Notes: generated by a model from the sequence alone, not told the origin. Shown: positions 1 through 6,442, counted from the stretch's first letter. The stretch: DNA of 8,965 nt from an uncultured Chloroflexota bacterium (GCA_937138275.1 CAKZOY010000202.1:1-8965), one strand, 5' to 3'. Translations and numbers: made by a program.

Positions 1-18
1 CCTGCTACCTGCTACCTG
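1..18. repeat. Short tandem repeat at the window edge, 7-bp unit
   Basis: The unit CCTGCTA occurs twice and is followed by CCTG, giving about 2.6 copies cut by the window boundary. On the opposite strand it reads as an AGCAGG-containing repeat, which resembles the GGAGCAGG unit of the array at the right end of the window. It may be the tail of a longer array lying to the left. It is too short to say more. Confidence 0.45.
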
Positions 19-101
19 TAGATTCAACCCATAGGAGTGGTATGACTCTTTGAGACTTTGCCAGAAGGCGGTGATACGACTTTACGAGGTTCAACACTCT
101 T

Positions 102-129
102 TTGACTTTTGGAAAGACTGTGATAAGAT
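102..129 (+). promoter_or_regulatory. Candidate promoter P1 with extended -10
   Basis: TTGACT at 102-107 (5 of 6 matches to the sigma-70 type -35) is followed after 16 bp by TAAGAT at 124-129 (4 of 6). TG sits one base before the -10 (121-122), giving an extended -10. The expected start site is near 135-137, inside a perfect palindrome. It would drive the PIN/TRAM-cysS-rlmB-holB cluster through a leader of about 225 nt. This is a match by eye; sigma-factor preferences of this organism are unknown. Confidence 0.45.
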
Positions 130-134
130 AAATT

Positions 135-149
135 CGTGAATCATTCACG
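135..149. promoter_or_regulatory. Perfect 7-1-7 palindrome at the P1 start site, candidate operator
   Basis: CGTGAAT and ATTCACG flank a single central base, so all seven arm positions pair. It begins 5 bp after the P1 -10 box, where bound protein would block initiation or promoter escape. Symmetric sites of this size are typical of dimeric repressors. No regulator gene is present in the window to pair with it, so the operator role is inferred from position and symmetry only. Confidence 0.4.
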
Positions 150-180
150 GCGCGGTCGGTCCAAACCGTAATTCATTCGT

Positions 181-209
181 TTGTTATCTTTTCAATCCAT
201 CACTATAAC
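181..209 (+). promoter_or_regulatory. Candidate promoter P2
   Basis: TTGTTA at 181-186 (4 of 6) and TATAAC at 204-209 (5 of 6) are separated by the ideal 17 bp. The start site would be near 216, leaving a leader of about 148 nt before the PIN/TRAM gene. It would bypass the palindrome at P1, so the two promoters could give regulated and constitutive transcription. The 210-350 leader shows no T-box or other riboswitch motif that I can recognise. Confidence 0.4.
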
Positions 210-363
210 CGACGGCGGATTAGCGAGGAAGGCTACGCTCTCATTTCTGTAATTTGCTTTTTAAACTTCTATCCCTTGCAGCCTCTGCTTGCCTCCCGCC
301 GATGGAAATGGTCCGACTCGAGGCCCGATTCGCGCCGGTTTACCCACATAGGGGAGGCACGCG

Positions 364-1413
364 ATGAGTCCTGATTTCATTTCCCGAATTATCGGCATGC
401 TGGTCGTTGCCGTTGGGGGGCTGATCCTGGGAGTACAATTCGCCGCGGTCAGCCAGGCCGACCCCATTTTTTACGGCATCACGTTTATGCTGGTCGGTGC
501 GCTGGCCGGCTTGATCCTCACCCCCTATTTAACGGTACGGCCCGTGCGCTTTCTGCGGCAAACGGTCCAGCGTATGCCCGTTCAGCAACTCCTGGCTGCC
601 ACCCTCGGGCTGATCATCGGGTTAATTATCGCTTCCCTGAGCACGTTCCCTCTATCTATGTTACCCCGTCCGCTGAACCAGATTCTGCCCTTTCTGAGCG
701 CGCTGCTCTTCGGGTATATCGGGGTACTGGTGATGACGGCCCGGCAGCAGGAGATTTTCGCCTTTCTTCGCGGGCGCCTTCCAGAGCGCCCAGGGGACTG
801 GGGGGAAATCCCGCCAGTCCTCCTGGACACCAGCGTCATTATTGACGGCCGCATCGCCGATATCAGCCGCACCGGCTTCATTCGGAGCGAAATGCTGGTG
901 CCGCGCTTCATCCTCAACGAACTGCAACACATCGCCGACTCCCCCGACCCCCTGCGGCGCAACCGGGGACGGCGTGGGCTGGATATGCTCCGACGATTGC
1001 AGGAGGAGTCCGGCAGCCAGGTTCGGATCGTAGATATGGACATTCCGGAGGCCCGCTCCGCCGATGACAAACTGGTCCTTCTGGCCCGCCGACTCCGCTG
1101 TCCCGTCCTCACCAACGATTACAACCTGAATCGGGTCGCCGAACTCCAGGGAGTGACCGTCCTGAACATCAACGAACTGGCCAACGCGGTGCGTGTCGTC
1201 TACCTGCCCGGAGAAAATCTGCGAGTGCACATCATCCAGGAAGGGAAAGAAGCAGATCAAGGGGTGGGCTACCTGGACGACGGGACGATGGTCGTGGTGG
1301 AAAACGGCCGTCCGTTTATCGGGATGGAAATAGAAACTACTGTCACCAAAGTGCTACAAACCGCTGCCGGGCGAATGATCTTCGCTCGCCCGATGGAGCA
1401 GGCAGAAAGATAG
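364..1413 (+). CDS. Membrane-anchored PIN/TRAM domain protein (YacL family)
   Basis: 349 residues, in the order four hydrophobic helices (about 7-30, 35-57, 74-95, 104-126), PIN domain (about 151-270), TRAM domain (about 282-341). The PIN acidic residues are visible: D155 in LLDTS, D161, E186 in NELQ, D234/D235 in SADDK and D252 in TNDYN. This is the arrangement of Bacillus subtilis YacL. PIN domains are usually Mg-dependent ribonucleases and TRAM is an RNA-binding beta-barrel, so an RNase held at the inner face of the membrane is the likely role, but I know of no established substrate for this family. The ATG is supported by GGGGAGG at 351-357, six bases upstream. It heads the cluster, with cysS 17 bp downstream. 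It has no paired antitoxin gene, which argues against a VapC toxin. Confidence 0.93.
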   Translation: MSPDFISRIIGMLVVAVGGLILGVQFAAVSQADPIFYGITFMLVGALAGLILTPYLTVRPVRFLRQTVQRMPVQQLLAATLGLIIGLIIASLSTFPLSMLPRPLNQILPFLSALLFGYIGVLVMTARQQEIFAFLRGRLPERPGDWGEIPPVLLDTSVIIDGRIADISRTGFIRSEMLVPRFILNELQHIADSPDPLRRNRGRRGLDMLRRLQEESGSQVRIVDMDIPEARSADDKLVLLARRLRCPVLTNDYNLNRVAELQGVTVLNINELANAVRVVYLPGENLRVHIIQEGKEADQGVGYLDDGTMVVVENGRPFIGMEIETTVTKVLQTAAGRMIFARPMEQAER

Positions 1414-1430
1414 TCTGGAGGAGGAGAAGA

Positions 1431-2885
1431 ATGGCCCTACAGGTTTATAACTATCTGACCCGTCAGAAAGAAGTTTTCAAACCTCTGGAGCGTGGTCGCG
1501 TCCATATGTATGTCTGCGGTCCCACCGTCTACGACCATGCCCACATCGGCCATGCCAAACTCTACGTGGCGATGGATGTGATCGTCCGCTACCTTCGCTT
1601 CCTGGGATACAAAGTCCGCTACGTCCAGAACATCACCGATGTCGGCCATCTTCTGGACACCGGGGAGGACCGCATCCTTAAAGGAGCGCGACGGGAACGC
1701 GTGGAGCCAATGGAACTGGTGGAAATCTACACCCGTTCCTATTTTGAGGACATGGACGCCCTGGGCGTCATCCGCCCGAATATCTCGCCCCGCGCCAGTG
1801 CCCACATCCCGGAACAGGTTGAATGGATCAAGACCCTGATAGAGAAGGGCTACGCGTATGAAGTGGACGGCAATGTCTACTTCTCCGTGGAGAAGTTCCC
1901 CGAATACGGCAAACTCTCCGGACGGAAACTGGAGGAACTGGAACCGGGAGCGCGCGTGGAGGTGCGGGAGGAGAAACGCCATCCGGCGGACTTTGCCCTC
2001 TGGAAGCGGGCCGAACCGGAACATATCCTGCGCTGGCCGTCGCCATGGGGACAGGGCTACCCCGGCTGGCACATTGAGTGCTCCGTGATGGCCGTCAAGT
2101 ATCTGGGGGAGACCTTTGACATCCACGGCGGCGGGATAGATAACCTCTTCCCCCACAACGAATGCGAGATCGCCCAGGCGGAAGCGGTGACCGGTAAACC
2201 CTTTGCCCGCTACTGGATTCTCGCTGGTTCCCTGACAGTGAATGGGGTCAAGATGAGCAAAAGCCTGGGCAACTACCTGACCATCAAGGATGCGTTGAAA
2301 CTCTACCGTCCGGAAGTGCTTCGGGCTTTCATCCTCTCCGCCCACTACCGCGGGCCGCTGGACTACTCCCGCGAGGCGATCCAGGCCGCTGAACAGGGTA
2401 TTCGCCGCCTGCACAACACCGTGCGCGCCGTGCGGGCGCGGATGAAGGAAAGCCCGATGCCTGAAGGCACCGCCGACCTCTCCTATATGGCCGACCTGGA
2501 CCCGTATCGGGAGGCGTTCTTAGAGGCAATGAACGATGATTTCAACACGCCAAAAGCCTTGGCAACACTCCATGAACTGGCGCGGGCCGTCAACAAGATG
2601 CTGGATTCCGGGCACCCCATTAACCACGGGACTCTGGCAGCCATTGACCAGATGTTCAGCGAACTGGGCGGTCAGATCCTCGGGATTATCCCTGACCAGT
2701 TAGAACCACCAGAGATGCGCAGCGAACTGGTGGACGGTCTGATGCAAATCATCTTAGACCTGCGACAGGAGTATCGGGCAGCAAAAGAGTGGGCCCGCGC
2801 AGACGCCATCCGTCAGCGTCTGTTGGAGTTGGGCATCATTGTAGAAGATAGACAGGAGGGACCGACATGGCGAGTGGAAAGATAA
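1431..2885 (+). CDS. cysS: Cysteinyl-tRNA synthetase
   Basis: 484 residues, close to the usual length of a class I CysRS. It charges tRNA-Cys with cysteine in the cytoplasm. Visible signatures are the HIGH motif at 38-41, the KMSKS motif at 274-278, and the zinc ligands C29, C217, H242 and E246, whose spacing matches E. coli C28, C209, H234 and E238. The segment after the nucleotide-binding region reads NITDVGHLLD, the form seen in many non-proteobacterial enzymes, rather than E. coli NITDIDDKI. The C-terminal tRNA-binding end (ADAIRQRLLELGI...GPTWR) is intact. A GGAGGAGG-type ribosome site precedes the ATG. There is no room for its own promoter or a T-box, so it depends on the upstream gene's transcript. 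Its length argues against the related ligase MshC. Confidence 0.98.
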   Translation: MALQVYNYLTRQKEVFKPLERGRVHMYVCGPTVYDHAHIGHAKLYVAMDVIVRYLRFLGYKVRYVQNITDVGHLLDTGEDRILKGARRERVEPMELVEIYTRSYFEDMDALGVIRPNISPRASAHIPEQVEWIKTLIEKGYAYEVDGNVYFSVEKFPEYGKLSGRKLEELEPGARVEVREEKRHPADFALWKRAEPEHILRWPSPWGQGYPGWHIECSVMAVKYLGETFDIHGGGIDNLFPHNECEIAQAEAVTGKPFARYWILAGSLTVNGVKMSKSLGNYLTIKDALKLYRPEVLRAFILSAHYRGPLDYSREAIQAAEQGIRRLHNTVRAVRARMKESPMPEGTADLSYMADLDPYREAFLEAMNDDFNTPKALATLHELARAVNKMLDSGHPINHGTLAAIDQMFSELGGQILGIIPDQLEPPEMRSELVDGLMQIILDLRQEYRAAKEWARADAIRQRLLELGIIVEDRQEGPTWRVER

Positions 2886-3319
2886 CGACATCCCGCATCG
2901 CAGCCGTTCTTTTAGGTCTGACCGGCCTGGGAACGCTCCTTTTCTGGATTTCCTTTGGCCTGGGGAATCCCCAGGAGTCGTTCCTGGCCCAGCAATGCGC
3001 GGCCTGGTACCCCTGGGAGCGCTCTTTTATCCTTCCGGATAGTTGGATGATCCTGGCCTGCCTGGTCGGTGCAGTGGGCCTTTTCCGCGGGCGACCCTGG
3101 GGCCGCCACTGGGCCGCGATGGCCGGCAGCGCAATGCTCTTCCTGGCCCTGATGGACATCCTCTTCTTTCTGCAGAACGGCCTCTATCGCCATATCTATC
3201 CGGAGGTTCTCACCGAGGCCCTGATCCATGCCTGGCTGCTGGGATTTAGCGTGTTTCTGGTGGTATACACCAGTAAGATGGCTTCTGCTCCCGGCAATCC
3301 CGCAACCGCCCAAGGCTGA
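2867..3319 (+). CDS. Unrecognised four-helix membrane protein
   Basis: 150 residues with four hydrophobic segments (about 11-31, 58-74, 82-103, 115-135), so probably an integral inner-membrane protein. The loop between helices 1 and 2 contains WYPWERSFILPDSW, with aromatic and acidic residues that could be a conserved family motif. I recognise no catalytic signature. The gene overlaps the end of cysS by 19 bp and has a strong AGGAGGG (2854-2860) six bases before its ATG, so it is a real, translationally coupled gene. In Bacillus subtilis the slot between cysS and rlmB holds mrnC (Mini-RNase III, of similar length), but this hydrophobic sequence has no RNase III features. I cannot assign a function. 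Confidence 0.8.
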   Translation: MASGKITTSRIAAVLLGLTGLGTLLFWISFGLGNPQESFLAQQCAAWYPWERSFILPDSWMILACLVGAVGLFRGRPWGRHWAAMAGSAMLFLALMDILFFLQNGLYRHIYPEVLTEALIHAWLLGFSVFLVVYTSKMASAPGNPATAQG

Positions 3320-3400
3320 CCGCAGACCGGCCTTAAGCAAAAGTGGTGGTTCGCATATTTCTCCTCCCTCTGCCCGTCAGGGCATAGGCGGGTGCTGAAT
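3320..3400 (+). other. Short gap before rlmB, no clear promoter or terminator
   Basis: About 80 bp between the membrane-protein gene and rlmB. It contains a small perfect hairpin, TGCCC / GGGCA with a 4-base loop (3371-3384), and a CT-rich run before it. There is no T-tract and no convincing -35/-10 pair. rlmB is therefore probably read from the upstream transcript. Confidence 0.4.
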
Positions 3401-4150
3401 ATGAGAGAAACTCTCTACGGCCGTAACGCAGTCTACGAATCCCTGCGCGCCCGGCGGCGGGAATTCTACCGTCTTCTGATCGCCGATACCGTCCGCCCGA
3501 CCGACATCGTCGCCGACATCCTGGCCCTGGCGGAAGGAACAGGCCTGCCGGTGGAATGGGTCCCCCGTCGCCACCTGGACTGGCTGGGGGAAACTAACCA
3601 TCAGGGCATCGCGCTGGAAGCCAGCGAGTACCCGTACGCGGACCCGGATGACATCCTGGCCGAAGGCCGCAGGCGCGGAGAGCCTGCCTTTCTGCTCCTG
3701 CTGGACCTCCTCCAGGACCCGCAGAACGTGGGCAACCTGTTGCGGACAGCGGAGGCCGTTGGCGTCCACGGCGTGGTGCTCCAGCAACGTCGGGCGGTGG
3801 GCATCACCCCAGCCGTAGTGCATACATCCGCTGGGGCGGTGGAACACCTCCTGATAACTCAGATCCCCAACCTGCCGGAGACCATAGAGCGGCTGAAGGC
3901 CCAGGATATCTGGGTGATCGGTCTGGAAGCCGCGCGCGGTGCCCGAAGATACGACCAGTCCGAATATACCGGCCCCGTTGCGCTGGTGGTCGGGAGCGAG
4001 GGAGAAGGGCTACGCCGCCTGGTGGCGGAACGGTGCGATTGGATCGTGGAATTACCGATGAGGGGAAAAGTCTCCTCCCTCAATGCAGCCGTTGCAGGGT
4101 CCGTCGTCCTCTACGAAGTCTGGCGGCAGCGGAGTGCTGCAAAAATTTAG
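3401..4150 (+). CDS. rlmB: 23S rRNA 2'-O-methyltransferase, TrmH/SpoU family (RlmB-like)
   Basis: 249 residues from the ATG at 3401. It is a SPOUT enzyme predicted to transfer a methyl group from S-adenosylmethionine to a ribose 2'-OH in RNA, in RlmB the guanosine at E. coli position 2251 of 23S rRNA. An N-terminal substrate-binding domain (1-80, starting ETLYGRNAVYESL) precedes the knotted domain. Motif 1 is DPQNVGNLLRTAEAVG (about 106-121, with R115 the likely catalytic arginine), motif 2 is VVGSEGEGL (about 196-204), and motif 3 is LPMRGKVSSLNAAVAGSVVLYE (split here as LPMRGKVSSLN at 218-228 and AAVAGSVVLYE at 229-239). A GTG at 3392 in frame would add three residues. I prefer ATG because it places the conserved YGRNAV at the usual distance, although the ribosome site is weak. 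Substrate assignment among TrmH relatives is less sure than the family. Confidence 0.92.
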   Translation: MRETLYGRNAVYESLRARRREFYRLLIADTVRPTDIVADILALAEGTGLPVEWVPRRHLDWLGETNHQGIALEASEYPYADPDDILAEGRRRGEPAFLLLLDLLQDPQNVGNLLRTAEAVGVHGVVLQQRRAVGITPAVVHTSAGAVEHLLITQIPNLPETIERLKAQDIWVIGLEAARGARRYDQSEYTGPVALVVGSEGEGLRRLVAERCDWIVELPMRGKVSSLNAAVAGSVVLYEVWRQRSAAKI

Positions 4151-4155
4151 CACAT

Positions 4156-5211
4156 ATGGACAACTGGGGCATCATCGGTCACGAATGGGCCGTTCACCTG
4201 CTCCGTCACGCACTGGAAGCGGGCGAACTTTCCCATGCCTACCTCTTCACCGGCCCACCGAACGTCGGCAAAGGAACGCTGGCCCGTGCCCTCGCCGCCG
4301 CATTGTTCTGCTCCGAAGATGAACGCCCCTGTGGGAATTGCCGGTCCTGCCGCCTGGTCGCCAGCGGCAATCATCCGGACCTCTTCTGGGTACAGCCCGA
4401 ATCGGAGGCAGGACGCCTGAAAGTGGAGCAGGTGCGGGAACTCCAGCACCATCTCGCGCTGACACCCAATATGGCTGCCCACCGACTGGCGGTGCTGGAT
4501 CGTTTTGACCAGGCCACCCCATCGGCCGCCAACGCTCTGCTCAAGACTCTGGAAGAGCCCCCGGAGTTTGTCATCCTCATTCTGCTGGCACCGGATACCG
4601 ATTCGCTCCTGCCGACCATTGTCTCCCGCTGCCAAGTCATCCCACTGCGTCCCATCCCGATACCGGAGATCGCCCGTGCGCTGCACACGCGCTGGAACGT
4701 GGAACCTGAAAAGGCGCGCCTGCTGGCCCATCTCAGCGGGGGACGGTTGGGGTGGGCCGTGCGGGCCGCTACCGAGCCCGATCTTCTCCGGCGAAGGCAG
4801 CAACGGATAGAGGAAATGGTCGCTCTGCTCCGCGCTCCGCTCACGGATCGTTTCCGCTACGCGGCGGAACTGGCGCGCGATCCAGAGGCGACTCAAGAGG
4901 CGTTAGAACTCTGGACGGGATGGTGGCGGGATGTTCTCATCCTGGCCACAGGAGCAGAAGGTAGCCAGAAAGAGGGGGAGAGTTTGTTGACCCATCTGGA
5001 CCAGCGGTCACAATTGGAGGTATTTGCCGCGCGGTGCTCCCCGGCCCAGGTGGCTGCCTGTCTTCGGGCAATCCGCGCCGCGCAGGACCATCTTCGCCGC
5101 AACGCCAACGTCCAGCTGACGCTGGAGGTCCTCCTGGGGTTTGACCTTCCTGCGAAAGCAGACGCGGGTGGCGAAATACCACCCGCGCCCACCTCAATTT
5201 CACCTAAGTGA
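4156..5211 (+). CDS. holB: DNA polymerase III clamp-loader subunit delta'
   Basis: 351 residues. Delta' is part of the clamp loader that places the beta sliding clamp on primed DNA. The N-terminal AAA+ domain has a Walker A (GPPNVGKGT, 33-41), a four-cysteine zinc module (C52, C59, C62, C65, the same spacing as E. coli delta' from C59 on), the LLKTLEEPP segment (128-136) and the SRC motif (157-159). The Walker B position reads LAVLDRFDQAT without the usual acidic pair. The lid and collar domains fill 166-330, and the last 20 residues are proline-rich and unlikely to be conserved. The frame stays open upstream to 4033 inside rlmB, but MDNWGIIGHEWAV at 4156 is the typical family start. No Shine-Dalgarno is close. 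The ATG lies 5 bp after the rlmB stop, suggesting reinitiation. Confidence 0.93.
   Translation: MDNWGIIGHEWAVHLLRHALEAGELSHAYLFTGPPNVGKGTLARALAAALFCSEDERPCGNCRSCRLVASGNHPDLFWVQPESEAGRLKVEQVRELQHHLALTPNMAAHRLAVLDRFDQATPSAANALLKTLEEPPEFVILILLAPDTDSLLPTIVSRCQVIPLRPIPIPEIARALHTRWNVEPEKARLLAHLSGGRLGWAVRAATEPDLLRRRQQRIEEMVALLRAPLTDRFRYAAELARDPEATQEALELWTGWWRDVLILATGAEGSQKEGESLLTHLDQRSQLEVFAARCSPAQVAACLRAIRAAQDHLRRNANVQLTLEVLLGFDLPAKADAGGEIPPAPTSISPK
5163..5187. terminator. Strong hairpin inside the end of holB, possible bidirectional terminator
   Basis: CGCGGGTGG (5163-5171) pairs perfectly with CCACCCGCG (5179-5187) around a 7-base loop. It lies over codons 336-344 of holB, 24 bp before its stop, and just beyond the stop of the convergent PHP gene. 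There is no classical T-run on the plus side (CAATTT follows about 9 bp later) and only a short TTT on the minus side. It is therefore a weak intrinsic terminator by rule, but it is the only one available between the two converging transcripts. Confidence 0.4.
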
Positions 5212-6052
5212 CCTGCCGGACAACTCCGGCCGCGCGCTGGAGCCCGCGGAGCAACCGGACCGGTACGTCCAGTGATCCCAACGGTGCCCCTTCGTACGGG
5301 CCGAAGCCATGGAAGTCGCTCCCCCCCGTCACCAGCAAACGGTAGCGGCGCGCCAGGTCCAGCAGCACCTTGACATCTTCCGGGGAATGATCCGGGTAGT
5401 AGACCTCCACGCCCTGCAATCCCAATTCGACCAGCGCGGGGATATGCTGAACGACTCCGGAGGCAGCGGGATGCGCCAGCACCGCTATTCCGCCCGCCTG
5501 ACGGATTTGACGGATGGTCTCCTGGGGGGTTATCCGGAACCGCGGGACGTAGGCCGGCCCGTTCCAGCCAATGTACTGCTGAAAAGCCTCTTGCGCGCTA
5601 TGGACGTATCCCTGCTGGACCATCGCCCGGGCAATGTGGAGGCGACCGACCACGCCTCCGGTCGCAAGGTCCACCACATCTGCCCACTCCAGCGGCATTC
5701 CCAGGGCAGATAACCGCTTCAGCATCGCCCGCGCCCGGCGCAGCCGCGCCTTCCGCAGAACATCCAGACAGGCGCAGAGCGCTTCATCGTGGATGTCCAC
5801 ATACAGGCCCAGGATATGGGAGTCGCCCCAGGGCCCCTCCGCACTGATCTCTACCCCTGGGACGACCTCCAGCCCGGTACCCGCAGCGGCATCCAGGGCC
5901 TCGGGAATACCTGCTAAGGTGTCATGGTCAACCAGGGCAATCGCCGTCAGTTGCCGCTCCAGTGCCAGATGGACCACTTCGGCAGGAGATAGAACTCCGT
6001 CCGAAGCGGTGCTGTGAATATGGAGGTCTACGCGGTCTTGCCGGCGAAACAT
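5204..6052 (-). CDS. PHP-domain phosphoesterase (TrpH/YciV-like)
   Basis: 282 residues, the usual length for the TrpH/YciV group. Metal ligands are all visible: H11 and H13 in DLHIHS, D18, H43 in VDHDT, E68 in GVEIS, H79, H194 in LAHPA, D246 and H248 in GSDFHG. The helical insert reads GRLHIARAMVQQGYV (136-150), where most relatives have GRPHIA. Characterised members include E. coli YciV (RNase AM, trimming rRNA 5' ends) and a Chromobacterium 3',5'-nucleoside bisphosphate phosphatase, so hydrolysis of short RNA or nucleotide phosphates is the likely activity. The trp name is historical. It lacks the polymerase domains of DnaE or PolX. Its start overlaps spoVS by 25 bp with no clear ribosome site, implying coupled translation, and its stop overlaps that of holB by 8 bp. 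Confidence 0.9.
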   Translation of the reverse strand: MFRRQDRVDLHIHSTASDGVLSPAEVVHLALERQLTAIALVDHDTLAGIPEALDAAAGTGLEVVPGVEISAEGPWGDSHILGLYVDIHDEALCACLDVLRKARLRRARAMLKRLSALGMPLEWADVVDLATGGVVGRLHIARAMVQQGYVHSAQEAFQQYIGWNGPAYVPRFRITPQETIRQIRQAGGIAVLAHPAASGVVQHIPALVELGLQGVEVYYPDHSPEDVKVLLDLARRYRLLVTGGSDFHGFGPYEGAPLGSLDVPVRLLRGLQRAAGVVRQVT

Positions 6053-6309
6053 CGGGTTTCTACAGTGAGGTGAACCGCGGTCCGCTCCTGGCCATCAATC
6101 ATCACTTCGGAAAAGGAGGGAACACAGACAATGTCAATCCCCTCCGGCATCAGATAACTGCGAGCAATCGCGACGGCCTTGATCGCCTGGTTCACCGCGC
6201 TGGCTCCGATGGCTCGCACATCCACCTTCCCCCGTTCCCGAATCACGCCAGCGATGGCGCCGGCCACGGCGGTGGAGCGAGAATCTGCAGCAACCTTGAT
6301 CATTTCCAT
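6028..6309 (-). CDS. spoVS: Stage V sporulation protein S family
   Basis: 93 residues. It matches SpoVS almost end to end: IKVAADSRSTAVAGAIAG (4-21), IRERG (23-27), AIGASAVNQAIKAVAIAR (33-50), then IDIVCVPSF (58-66) and IDGQERTAVHLTVE (71-84). SpoVS is a small Alba-like protein thought to bind nucleic acid. In Bacillus it affects septation and sporulation, but it is widespread in non-spore-formers such as Thermus and Chloroflexota, where its role is unclear. AGGAGGT (minus strand, 6320-6314) lies four bases before the ATG, a strong site that fixes the start. The last seven residues go beyond the family's usual end and lie in the overlap with the PHP gene downstream. No other sporulation gene is in the window. 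Confidence 0.95.
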   Translation of the reverse strand: MEMIKVAADSRSTAVAGAIAGVIRERGKVDVRAIGASAVNQAIKAVAIARSYLMPEGIDIVCVPSFSEVMIDGQERTAVHLTVETRCFAGKTA

Positions 6310-6342
6310 TGTGACCTCCTCGTAAGTTCATTGTAGCGTCTC

Positions 6343-6371
6343 CTCACCATCCGGGAATACCCGCTGGTGAG
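6343..6371. promoter_or_regulatory. 29-nt extended hairpin or inverted repeat between spoVS and hisC
   Basis: CTCACCA (6343-6349) pairs perfectly with TGGTGAG (6365-6371). Inside it CGGG (6352-6355) pairs with CCCG (6360-6363) around an AATA loop, with only a 2-by-1 internal loop between the stems. No T-tract follows on either strand, so it does not look like a terminator. It could be an operator for one or both divergent genes, or a structure in the spoVS leader RNA. Confidence 0.45.
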
Positions 6372-6424
6372 TTCGGTTCTGCTCGTATCATACCCGAAGA
6401 TTCTATAAAAAGGGGTTTCTGGTA

Positions 6425-6433
6425 TGTTACAAT
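6425..6433 (+). promoter_or_regulatory. Extended -10 of the hisC promoter
   Basis: TACAAT (6428-6433, 5 of 6) has TG one base upstream (6425-6426), an extended -10. The matching -35 position is AT-rich (ATAAAA at 17 bp) and poor, as is common with extended -10 promoters. Transcription should start near 6440, leaving a leader of about 40 nt before the preferred hisC ATG. Confidence 0.5.
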
Positions 6434-6442
6434 TTGGTAAAT

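Larger units (their letters stand above)
6310..6440. promoter_or_regulatory. Divergent spoVS/hisC intergenic region
   Basis: This stretch serves both directions. For spoVS on the minus strand there are two possible -10 boxes: TATGAT at 6392-6387, giving a leader of roughly 70 nt that would include the 6343-6371 hairpin, and TACAAT at 6335-6330, giving a very short leader that holds only the ribosome site. Neither has a good -35. The plus-strand hisC promoter is listed separately. Confidence 0.35.

Noticed and set aside
210..363. Possible T-box or riboswitch in the leader of the cysS cluster
   Set aside because: I find no T-box core sequence or other known aptamer motif, and cysS is the second gene rather than the first.
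364..1413. VapC-type toxin
   Set aside because: The protein has four membrane helices and a C-terminal TRAM domain and lacks a small antitoxin partner, which fits YacL and not a toxin-antitoxin pair.
1437..2414. Long minus-strand open frame opposite cysS
   Set aside because: It is fully antisense to a conserved synthetase with no ribosome site or family motif, so it is a codon-bias shadow.
3312..3334. AAGGC...GCCTT inverted repeat around the stop of the membrane-protein gene
   Set aside because: The stem is only 5 bp with a 13-base loop and no T-tract, too weak to call a terminator.
4033..4155. Upstream extension of holB within rlmB
   Set aside because: The extra 41 residues are not like any delta' N-terminus and come from rlmB sequence in another frame. 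The conserved start is at 4156.
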